Shown piece by piece: positions 23,541 through 33,169 of a stretch of DNA of 64,000 bases. The DNA is from Eupeodes corollae (taxonomy: Eukaryota; Arthropoda; Insecta; Diptera; Syrphidae). Position 1 is the stretch's first letter. Every line of letters begins with the position of its first letter. The stretch is taken from the NCBI RefSeq assembly GCF_945859685.1, contig NC_079147.1, positions 132,271,645-132,335,644 on the forward strand, written 5' to 3'. The translations under genes and the position numbers were made by a program. Under the pieces are notes generated by a model that saw only the letters and a list, made by a program, of their open reading frames with translations, had not been told where the DNA came from and did not search any database.

Positions 23541-23994
23541 TTTTTTTATTTATTTATTTATTTAATTTTGTATTTATTCATACATTTATTTATCTATTTA
23601 TTTATTCATTTATTTATTTATTATTCTATTAATAAAAATACTGTTTATTTATTCGTAATAAAGACTGATATGTATAATATTATGTACCTACATAAATTAT
23701 ATTTCTTTTGTAAAAGCTGTTTTGAACTGGGTATTGTATCCCTTCGTGTTGAAACCACCCCTTCTCTCAACACATCTACGCCTTTTATGTTTTTTTTTTT
23801 ATTTTGTTTAATGAAGGTTTTTAACAGTAGCTTTTCCTTCAAATCTCGAATTTAAGCTATATAAAATTGATTACAAAATATATACTTGGCAGTAGTAAGG
23901 TAGCATATATACCAATCTCTGTAAATTGTGCAATATAGGCTTAAGTATGAAAAATGTAAACACAAAATTTAGCTACAAATAAAATATATATATA
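21166..23994 (+). pseudogene. Jockey-type LINE, truncated and internally deleted
   Basis: The element is flanked by the 11-base target duplication TAAAAAAAATG (21155-21165 and 23995-24005). It starts inside the endonuclease domain with GGGVAVVVKKTIHHKLIPI, LIGGDSNCKHRNWG and STIDIFLTNVP, so it is 5'-truncated. A jump at about 21665 leads into the RT domain: SLKTRKSVGFDKIKNLYLKN, WKIAKVIPILKPGK and NYRPISLLSSLGKCFEKIIK, then after a gap GVPQGSVLGPILYNVFTSDF and FADD, which keeps the catalytic aspartates. A frameshift at about 22640 leads into SAKYLGVYLNKRLTF and the C terminus, with stop at 23101. The 3' region carries a long TTTA microsatellite. It is non-functional. Confidence 0.85.
23440..23640. 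repeat. (TTTA)n microsatellite
   Basis: About 200 bases are almost pure TTTA units with a few TTCA or TCTA variants, inside the 3' part of the LINE. The long open frames across it are only repeat translations. Confidence 0.9.
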
Positions 23995-24005
23995 TAAAAA
24001 AAATG

Positions 24006-24395
24006 TATAAAAGTTGGTAAACATTGATTTTAGACTCAAATATCTTTTCAAAAATTGTAGATATTGGCTTCAAACTAATTTTATTTTATAAGAAATATTG
24101 TTTTCAACATTCGATAAAATGTTAAAAAAACGAATTCACAGTTTTTTTTTACAAAAAATAAAACTTAAAAAAAAAAACAATACTAAAACTTGGTAAAAAT
24201 TTACTTTCGACTCAAATAGCTTTTCAAAAATTAAAAATATTGGCTTCAAACTTATTTTATTTCACAGAAAATATTGTTTTCGATATTCAGCAATTTTTAT
24301 ATAAGAACCAACAGTCCGTTTTTTCATAAATAGTGTTTTAAGCAAGACAAATCGACAGACGGGTTGTGAAGTTATCAGTGTGGGTCGCATCCCAG
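24006..24395 (+). repeat. Dispersed tandem-unit repeat, right part after LINE
   Basis: The sequence resumes with TATAAAAGTTGGTAAACATT, the exact context seen uninterrupted near 35965-35990. It then shows one further unit and the family 3' end CAAATCGACAGACGGGTTGTG and GTGGGTCGCATCCCAGCCTC at 24345-24400. The same end occurs at 36340-36395. Confidence 0.8.
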
Positions 24396-24737
24396 CCTCT
24401 TTTTTAATTACTAATAGCGTGTCGTTGCACAACCGTACTGGGTTCAAAATTACCGGAGATCAAACCTTCAGTTGTAAATTATGCGGTGGCATGCCAGGTA
24501 AATCCAATGAGTTCGAAAACTCAGTTGGCTAATTTACAGCTTCGGTGGCATCATAAACTGTATCAATAGATTTGTATGACACCAAGTCTCCTGTTAACAA
24601 ATGTTGTATCTTGAGATTTAAAATTGCTTTTTCTGCCAGCCACTCATGATTTGTATATTGTCTGTGTACATCGAGAAATATCTGGCCAATGAAAGCATAG
24701 TGTGAATTAATAATCGTGCAGAATTGACTATCTTTTC
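24396..24737. other. Gene-free stretch
   Basis: The stretch is homologous in part to 19490-19640. No gene is recognised. Confidence 0.35.
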
Positions 24738-25250
24738 TGACGGGTCAAAGATGGAGTGTGGAGTTGGGTCGAGAATCTTCTCTGAGTCCTTAAATGTCGT
24801 AAAGTCTTTTCGGCTACCTAACTGTGAAAGTTTATTTCAAGCGGAATTACTAGCAACTAGAGAAGCATGCAAAATAAACAAATCAAAGTTAAATTAAAAG
24901 AGAAGCACGGCTATCTGCACTTACAGCACCTACTATGGGTATCAATTCGGTCACAACATCCTCTTGTCCCTTCAAAGCGCGATCGAGGAAAGGCTAAGTA
25001 TTGCTCTTGGATCTATGAAGGGTATATTTTTCTGACAGAATCCAACCGCAGGTAGAACGGTTAACGGACTGTACCATATCCAATAATATATGGCCTACCT
25101 ATAACAAAAACTGTTCTATCGAACTTTTATGCAGCCCCAAGCATATGCCATCAAGGTCATTGCAATATGTACCGGACATTGACCAATAGAAGAGCACTGC
25201 CGTAACTGCGGAGGCCAACATGAAAGGGAAACTGTGATTCACCTGCGTGG
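24738..25250 (+). pseudogene. LINE RNase H domain relic
   Basis: A broken reading gives DGSKMECGVGSRIFSESLN and SLFQAELLATREACK, the start of a retroelement RNase H domain with its DGS motif and the conserved glutamate in QAE. Further on it reads CGGQHERETVIHL, resembling the cysteine/histidine tail found after RNase H in I-clade LINEs. Stops and frameshifts are frequent. It could belong to the same LINE group as the relic at 7.4 kb. Confidence 0.55.
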
Positions 25251-25937
25251 TGAATTCTAGAATGTTTATCTTCGGAAATGAATTCCTTAAATCAAATGAA
25301 ATTCAAAGACCTGATTTCCTTTCTGAATGCAACGAAATGGCTCTACGATTTCTAATTTTGTCAATATCAAAATCCATCATAATACTAAATTTGTATTTTT
25401 TAATACATAGGTCTAACGAGTTGTTTGGTACCAAAACGGAGTTTTCCAGCACTTAATGAGTGGCGCAGCAATTACTGCTTGTTACTGTCATCTCTACCTA
25501 AGTACCTATCTTTACTTTTAGGGCATGAGTTTTGAATTGATGAATTGTCAAGTGCTTTGCATAATATTTTTCAAAGGAACATTATTTGGCTGATCAAATT
25601 AAAACTTTCTAGCTAATTGCATATAGATCGATTTGTAATAGGTACTTATAAAAAAAAATTCAGAGTCGTTTGGAATATCCCACAATCCAGTTCTATTATA
25701 ACTTAAACAATAATTGATCTTGGTAAATTAGTGTAAACCCATTCCATTATGGTTTGATTGTAAAAAGCTATCCTTAATACAAAGCAGTATATTTTTAGTT
25801 GGTTTTTAATTAAAATGATTATTGATTTGCGTATATTTTTTTGTGAATGCAAAACCCGGCCCTATAACTAAAAGATGCCACATAATAAATTGCAATTAAA
25901 AGTGATACAAAATTCTAACAAACTGACTTATTGCATA
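25251..25937. other. Gene-free AT-rich stretch
   Basis: No feature is recognised. Confidence 0.4.
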
Positions 25938-26403
25938 TACAGTACTAATCGAAAAATATTGGCCAACCAGATGATTTATGTTTTTGGGGAAAATTCTTGG
26001 AATTTATAAGATTTTTGTTGTACTAGGTATCAAAATGTCTATACAAGTGGATGTTATTATGATAAGTTAAGAAACATATAGCTCCTTTAAACAGTCCAAA
26101 ACGAACCAAAGAACCGATTTTTCCAAAAGATTAATTTAGACTCAAAACATGTGGAACAGTATTATTATTACGAATTAAAGTTTAAGATTCACGTTGAAGA
26201 TGGAATAACACTTTCGCGAAGAGCTCTGAACCTCTTGAGTAGAAAAACATGGAATGGTCTTACTAGAATCAAAAGTCACTACAGAACTTTATTAAGGGCT
26301 TTTAAAAATGTACTTGCAGATTCATGTAGCTTTAGGATCAATTTTTACAAAATTCAAAAATAATTAAATATTTCTGAACCCATATTTTTCTAACGGCACT
26401 GTA
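25938..26403. mobile_element. Tc1/mariner-like MITE
   Basis: The left end TACAGTACTAATCGAAAAAT and the inverse of the right end TACAGTGCCGTTAGAAAAAT match apart from the middle few bases. TACAGT ends with a TA target are typical of Tc1-type elements. The 466-bp interior has no transposase motif; the 70-codon open frame inside is unrecognised. Confidence 0.6.
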
Positions 26404-27913
26404 AATTTTGTTTAAGAAAGCCAGAACGCAACAACAGCAGAAAACAAAATAAGAAAGCCATGTTGAGCTTTATGTCTCAGTATCGCCGTGAATTTTGGAT
26501 TGTCTTGATCATTTTATCGAAATCCGTGGATAGAAACACATTAATTTTATTTGAACGTTAGGCTTTTTGTTCTTATTTACGCGCACAAGAAAAACGATTA
26601 AGATTGTTAATTTATTTTTAATCGCGTAGTATTTTGGATTGAAATGTACGTGACCATAAAAACAAAAGTGCAATCAGTTTATTCTTATATTGAATCAGAA
26701 CATATTTTTAAATTGCATCAATACATATCCAAAATATGTTGATGTTTTGTTCAAATAAATTATAATTAGAGGGTTTTATATATCTGAATTTTTTATCAAT
26801 TAATCAAATTAAAAAATGACGTTTTAGACATTTTGAGTAGCCTTTTAACTATGCAACTGTTTTATGCAAAGCGCTATTATGTGACATAAAATTGAACGAC
26901 AAGGATTCAAGTTTATATTAAATTGTTTAAAAAAACAAACAATTTCTTGGAATTTTTATTTTCACACAAAGTAGTTTCCGTAAAAAGTATTTAAAAATAC
27001 TTTTAAAAAAGAAAAGAATAGGTAAAAATAGTTTTTTTTTTGTTTAATGTCTAAATAGGCTTGAAGGCACTTCGTGGTCCTTAATCAGTAGTGTTTTTTA
27101 TTTGATTGCATAGGAGGCCTTCAGCCTAAGCTTGTTAAGCGATATTCTTTAAATACGTTGGAGTATTCAATGTTTTTATACATGACGTAAAATTGACATA
27201 TAACAATATTGAACAACAAGGATTTTGGTTTCTTCGTATACTAAATTGTTTCAAAAGACCAAACATTTGTTTGGTTTATTTATTTTAACGTTAATAGTTT
27301 CTGTAAAAAGTATTTAAAAATACTTTAAGCATATAAATAAAAACAAATAGGTATGAATTGTTTTTCAAAACGTTTCAAATAGGCAAAATAGGCTTGAAGG
27401 CATTTCGTGTTTGTGGTTTTTTATAATGTGTTTCTGTTTTATTTGTTATTCGGCCTTTAGTCTAAGCTTCTTAAGCGATATTCTTCAAATACTTAGGAGT
27501 ATTCAATGTTTTAAGATTATTGTATAAAAGAGGAATATTCGTAGTTTCAAAAAAATAATTGTACCTTAGAAACAGTCATAATGACAATATTGGAAACTTC
27601 ACAAGTTTTTGCTACAATTTTTTTTTTCTAGACTTCAAATTTTCTTGTAAACAATTTTATGTTAAAAACATTTTTAAGTTTCAAAACAGAGATGAAACTA
27701 ATTTAAAAATATGTTTTGTTAGTAAATATTTAACTTGATTTTAAAAAAAATTATTTTATAATAGTTTTTATTAACACACCTTCTTAAATATGTAATAAAT
27801 TTTCGTGTGTGGATATTAAAACGATCTTTAAAATTGTTATTATATATTTTTAGTTGTTATAAGACGCCTGTTTGAAATAGATCAAGTCGTCGTCGTTGTG
27901 GTCTCTTAAAATA
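26404..27913. repeat. Two diverged tandem units of about 300 bp, plus flanks
   Basis: Bases 26875-27177 and 27178-27513 share the same order of blocks. These are a GAACRACAAGGATT block, TAAATTGTTT, GTAAAAAGTATTTAAAAATAC, AATAGGCTTGAAGGCA, CTAAGCTT, TTAAGCGATATTCTT and AGTATTCAATGTTTT. They lie just upstream of a candidate first exon of the NDRG-family gene. No coding potential is seen. Confidence 0.6.
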
Positions 27914-27976
27914 ATGACAACTGTTCAAGAACGAAGAAAATCATTTGCAAGAAGAGCAGAAAGCCTCTTGGAAAGG
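27914..27976 (+). CDS. Candidate alternative first exon of the NDRG-family gene
   Basis: ATG at 27914 opens 21 codons (MTTVQERRKSFARRAESLLE and R) that end in a good donor, AGG followed by GTGAGA, in phase 0. This matches the phase of the exon at 44199. The basic, helical peptide looks real, and the surroundings are not coding. No transcript evidence is available; a longer read-through to GAG before GTATCG at about 28005 is possible. The link to the NDRG gene, 16 kb downstream, is inferred from strand and phase. Confidence 0.4.
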
Positions 27977-28719
27977 GTGAGAACTTTAAACACAATATAC
28001 GAGGTATCGGATGAACTATTTACAAATATTCTTAGTTTTGTGTGAAAAAACCTATAGGCTTCTTTTTAAATTGTTTTTATGATTTAAAAGAATCAATCAT
28101 GCACAATAAATAATGTCATCTTTTCCTACAAATATTAATGTTTTAATTTTCCCTAGAACATTATTTATAATTTAAATGTTCAATTAAAAGTTTTGATGTC
28201 TTAAATTAAACTATAAGTAACAGAGTAATTGTACAGCTGTGTTTATTTCAAAAAATATTGTGAAACCTTACAAGACAATTATTAATTTCTAAAATAGTAA
28301 AAATCGCGTAAAGACGTTAAGATTGCAACAACATTCAACATATTCTAATTAATTACCATATTAAATGAGAACTTCTTAATGAGTAGATACAACACAAAAA
28401 TCGATACGATCCACTATTATACGCCCATCGCTTGGCCATCTTGGACCCGAGTTTATTAATTAATTGATTTATCAATTAAGCAAACCTTCGATGAACCAGG
28501 CTTAATTATAACGGAATCTATGCACTAGTGTTCATATCAAACTTAAGCTCCAAGTTATTAGTTTAAACAAATGTGTAGATGTCCCAAGAAAAAGAAGTTT
28601 TTCAGAGCTAGTGGTAGTTTATAATCACAATTGCGGTTTCAAAAGTAAACATAAATAAAAAACATATAAATTGCTTTTGTTTTCATGATATTTATTTTTT
28701 ATGATAAAGTTTCTTTTGA
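27977..28719. other. Gene-free AT-rich stretch
   Basis: No feature is recognised. It is possibly intronic to the NDRG-family gene. Confidence 0.4.
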
Positions 28720-29160
28720 GGTTATTATCGAATTGTCAGCTGGCTTCAGTTGTTGTGTGAGCTGGACTTAATATGGATGTAGGTGTAGATCCAAATGCAA
28801 TATACGCCATAATATGCCGCAAGACAATCCTAATACTTGAGAATGACGACATTTGGGTCTTCGGCAACACTTTCAGTTAGTTACAGCAGCTATAATTTCA
28901 GTGGTATTAGCGAAAAATGATAAACATTGTACATGCATTGCAATATCTTTAACCAATCCAGGATTCACAATTTTACCAATTGCTTGCGTAGTTGGACGGT
29001 TGTGTAAACCATTATCTATTCTTAAAGCACGATACTTGGCTGTGGCTGTGGAAGAATCAACATTTTTGTAGCAGGAGCCAACAATATTTAAATTCAATTT
29101 TACTTTTTCGATATATGTACATACATACAAATAATTAAACATACAATTGTACTCCAAAAC
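28720..29160 (-). pseudogene. Tc1/mariner-superfamily transposase N-terminal relic
   Basis: The minus strand reads NIVGSCYKNVDSSTATAKYR and RPTTQAIGKIVNPGLVKDI. It then shifts frame to SVAEDPNV, SQVLGLSCGILWRILHLD and LHLHPY, followed after a stop by VQLTQQLKPADNS. These are the helix-turn-helix and linker segments of a widespread insect DDE transposase family (DUF4817-type). At least one stop and two frameshifts are visible, and the catalytic domain is missing. Confidence 0.72.
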
Positions 29161-30640
29161 GTTTATATCTTAACTACATCTATGGGCACGTTGCTTTGAT
29201 GTCTTTCCAAGAAATAACTTATAAATGTATTTTATATGTTATTTTCTTTAAATAAATAAATGTATGCTTTGTGCGAAGATAATCGATTCATTTTTGTAAA
29301 TGTCAGACTTTCAACTGAAAAAAATTTGTTTAACAGTTTAGTTTGAGACTTGTCGAATTCCAGCTCTATACTTTTAAAACCGCAAAATATATAATTGAAA
29401 TTAAGTTTGTATATGTATGTATTTCTGTGCAGTATTTAAAAAAAATATGAATTTAAATTTCCTGCAGTGGTAGAGTTGTACTTGGTCAACGTATTTTTTT
29501 CTTACATCAGTAATAATAATAATTATCTTAAGATAAGACAAAAATTCATGAGAACTAACTTCTCTTATGGCTTACAATTATCTAACCCTTGTGGATACTC
29601 TAACATAAAATTTAAGTTGTATTCATAGTGCTTCGAATAATTTGTATCTAAAGTGCGTCCATTGAACTACAAGTTCAAACGTATTCCGGTCTTAAATAAG
29701 AATTTTTTGCATCTTAATTTGGAACTTATTTGAAATTATTAAGAATTAAAAAAAAAAACTATTAATTATTTACTCAGAGTCCATAAGTTTAAGAGAATAC
29801 CATTATTGATTAAGAAAAAAGCTGCCACCTACTCCCTTCTTACAGATTATCGTTCTGTATATTTATGTTTCTTTCGATTTCTAGAGCCAAAAATAATTAA
29901 CCCATAGATTTATATCATATACCACTTCGGATATTTTCAAATAAAAACAAATTTGTTTACTAAGTATTTGTTGTTTTTTTAAACGTTGAGTATTTTTGTT
30001 TATGTTTTTATAAACTGAGTATTGTTTTTGTTTATGAAATTGAAATAAACAACAACGCAGATAGCCGCAGCAGTGACAGAACAATTAAAATTAATAAAAT
30101 GATTTAAAAATTTGTTTGAAAGAAAATATTTTCTTTAATTTGCCTCAGATATCAATTGAAAAAACACAAAATATGCTTTTTAATATCATATGTCTTTAGT
30201 CTTTACAATAATGTTTCTTCAATTATTTGCAGCTTCATTAAGAATTATTGTAATCGTTTAATTTGTGGAACTTAAAATAATCACAAACTTTACGTTTTGT
30301 ATGTATGTATGTACATATATGTAAGTATAGTTACAGTCGACTTCTTCCACAGTATGTGTATATGTATGTATTTATGTACGTTTGGAATTCCTTCTTTCTT
30401 GTTTTATTTTTAGATATTAAGATGTCTCATTACGTTTAAGATATTAATAAATATTGGACAATTTAATCGACTTTAGATCAGGGGTTTTAGGCTAAAAAAG
30501 AGTATATTTTTTAAAGAAATAAATCTACCATTTTATGGGGCCCACATTAACGTATAAAACTTTCAAAATCATCGTTATGGATGTTCATTACTCTTTCACG
30601 CAAAAATTATTAAATTATCAGAATAAGAGATGTGCTTTAA
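29161..30640. other. Gene-free AT-rich stretch
   Basis: TATG/TACATA microsatellite sequence lies at 30298-30378. No gene is recognised; this is possibly intronic to the NDRG-family gene. Confidence 0.4.
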
Positions 30641-31260
30641 TTTATGGTAGTCCGATTTGTCGAATTGAAAATTTTGAACTTTTCAAGGTCTCTGAATTGA
30701 CATCTTATTTAAAAAAAAATATTACTAGAAGTTGATTTCGACTCAAATATCTTTTCAAAAATTAAAGATATTGGCTTAAAACTAATTTCATCTTATATGT
30801 AGAAAATATTTTGTTCGACATTCAGTAATTTTTTTTATAAAAATCCGACAATCACTTTTTTCATAGAATTTAAGATTTACGAAAAATATTACGCAAAATT
30901 TTTAAAAATTGATATTCGACTCTCGATATCTCGTGAATTAATGAAGGTATTGATTTCAAAATAACTTCATTCTGTGCTAAATTTTCTTAGAAAATCCAAT
31001 CTGTATTTGTGTATATTAAAAACAATCCAGAAATGCTACTAAAATTGGTTTTCGAATAAAGATCATATGCATATGCAAAATATTATTGGTAATTTTTTTA
31101 ACAAAATAGGAAAACCTACGGTAAGAAATGTTTTTTGACTGAATTATAAGGAGAACAAAAATTTGACTTCAAATTATTTACATCCTATAACAAAAAATAT
31201 TGTTATGAATATTTTATTAAAGTTTTGAGCCACACAAATCGACAGACGGAATGAGCAGTT
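30641..31260 (+). repeat. Dispersed tandem-unit repeat copy
   Basis: The copy has landmarks TCCGATTTGTCGAATTGAAAA, TTTCGACTCAAATATCTTTT, CTCGATATCTCGTGAA and the end CACAAATCGACAGACGGAAT. It is internally shortened. Confidence 0.7.
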
Positions 31261-31344
31261 ATCCAGTTATCAAATATAGCGATAATTGCCAAGTAAGTAG
31301 GGAAAACTTCTACTATCTTACATTTTTTTGTTGATCTGAAATTA

Positions 31345-32025
31345 CTTAAGGTGGTTTTGCAGTCCTGTGTGAACTAACTTCCAACTAACATCTCTATCTA
31401 GCTCGGTCCTAGCTAGATGTCAACAGCGCTCCAAGTTGAGTGAGGTCACTTTCCATTTATGCGCGCCACCTTATCCGTGGTCTTCCTCTACGTTGGGCTT
31501 TTACAGCCGGTACAGCTCGTTGTTCCATCTTCTCCTTCAATCACCTACTATGTATTAGGGACTGTAAATCATGCCAAAAACTTTTCTCTCGAAACGAACT
31601 ATGGTGCTTTCATACGCTTTTGTCATAGTCCACGCTTCTGCACCGTATAGCAGGACGGGAATGATATAGGGACACTTTGTCGTTCAAGAGAGGGCTTTGA
31701 TACTCAATTGGCAGGGATGCCAAAACTAGACATTGCCCTATAAAGCTCGTCCCTGTTGATACTATTATATACGGCCTTGAAATCGATGAAAAGATGGTGT
31801 ATTCTTCGTTTTTTTAAAGGATTTACTATAACGTGAATATTTGATCGACCGTGAACGTTTCTGGTCTAAGACCATACTGATAAGGATCTATTAGGTTGTT
31901 AACGATGGACTTTAGACGTTCAAATATTACGGCAGAGAAGATTTTGTAAGCGATGTTAAGTAGATTGATGCCTTTATAGTTGTTGCAGTTCAGAGGGTCC
32001 TCAAAAAAAGGCCGTAACAGCATAA
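31345..32025 (-). pseudogene. RTE-type LINE relic, minus strand
   Basis: The minus strand reads NYKGINLLNIAYKIFSAVI and PYQYGLRPETFTVDQIFTL. It then runs through HHLFIDFKAV and RDELYRAMSSFGIPAN and, after a deletion, LLYGAEAWTM. The 3' end CCACCTTAAGTAA (about 31345) equals that of the RTE relic at 55.4 kb. Stops and deletions are many. It lies inside the probable first intron of the NDRG-family gene, opposite its direction. Confidence 0.75.
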
Positions 32026-32055
32026 ATAGCTTTTTTTGTGTAGGTTATTATTCTA

Positions 32056-32278
32056 GTACCCGGGGCATGAGGTTTAGTGCGTTGGACTGTCATGCGAGAG
32101 ATGTTGGGTTCGATCCCTGCTTGTACTGCCTCTTGCGAGGAATTGACAAATTCTAAAAGAGTAGTTCTTGTCATGAAAAAGTGCTTTCTTAAATTATCCG
32201 TTTAGACTCGTCACAAGTCACAAGCCCCTGGTTCTCCACGGACTGCTGCGACACCTAAATTTATTTATTTATTTATTA
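32056..32278 (+). mobile_element. tRNA-derived SINE, copy A
   Basis: The copy starts GTACCCGGGGCATGAGG and has an A-box-like TTTAGTGCGTTGG and a B box GGGTTCGATCCC. It then shares CTGCCTCTTGCGAGGAATTG, TCATGAAAAAGTGCTTTCT and CTGGTTCTCCACGGACTG with the copies at 46.6 and 57.6 kb. It ends in ATTT repeats. It is transcribed, if at all, by RNA polymerase III. Confidence 0.8.
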
Positions 32279-33169
32279 ACAGAGAAACAGTGGGTCATAA
32301 ATATAACACTATAATTTATATCTTATGTATATTAAGCAGCAATAAATTGATTCTTGTATGTTAATAACTGAAGCGGGTATATCCGATTTCAACTTATTAT
32401 GCACAAATAAAAACATTACGCAACGTGGTTCATTGGCACACACATAAAACTTACAGAAATGTAAAATAAATCTGTATACATATTATTAGCAAATGTTGCT
32501 GTATTAAAATATCTTACAGTTAGAAACGATATATTTAACAGTTTTAGGACAATACTATACTTTACTTTTAAGATAAAATTTTTAAATGATGTGTATACAA
32601 TATACATGAGTAGAGTATTTTACTTACATTTTTACAGGGAACCAGATACAGATCAGTTTGCATCAGAATTTCAAATGAATATAATAATATATAATTACTT
32701 CTCAATTCGATAGCTTTAATTCGAAGCTTCGTGTTCTAAACATTTCGAATAAAAGTCCAACACAAAACAGTTAAAAGATATGGGATGGTAGCAAAAGCAT
32801 CATTCCGAAAAAGCTCAATTTACATATGTACATATTCGAATTTATTTAAATTGCCTTGTGTGATGTACGTTAGTTAATGATGATACCGGTATCATAGCCA
32901 TTTAGTTGCAAACTACCAGATAGTTTAAGGGAAGTACTAAGACTCTTTACAACCAAACCGCTTCATCGCCGCCGTTCTTTAACATATTATTCAGTTTTAG
33001 TAAATCTACTATTAAGTTGCTTATGCAGTGTAAGCGTTTAGTTTCCTTTTAGTTGCATAATTGTTTTTTAATTCAATTAATTTCCTTATGCCTTTGTACT
33101 TCTGGCATTTGTAATATTGTGATATTTTTGTTTTGTGTCGTCAAGGATTTCTTAAATCTTTGCTTGAAA
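32279..33169. other. Gene-free AT-rich stretch upstream of candidate exon
   Basis: No feature is recognised. If the exon at 33170 is a first exon, its promoter lies in this stretch. Confidence 0.35.

Noticed and set aside
23354..23632. Open frames of 90 or more codons rich in Phe, Ile, Tyr and Leu
   Set aside because: They are translations of a TTTA microsatellite, not genes.
26151..26363. 70-codon frame inside the Tc1-like MITE
   Set aside because: It has no transposase motif and no DDE/D signature.
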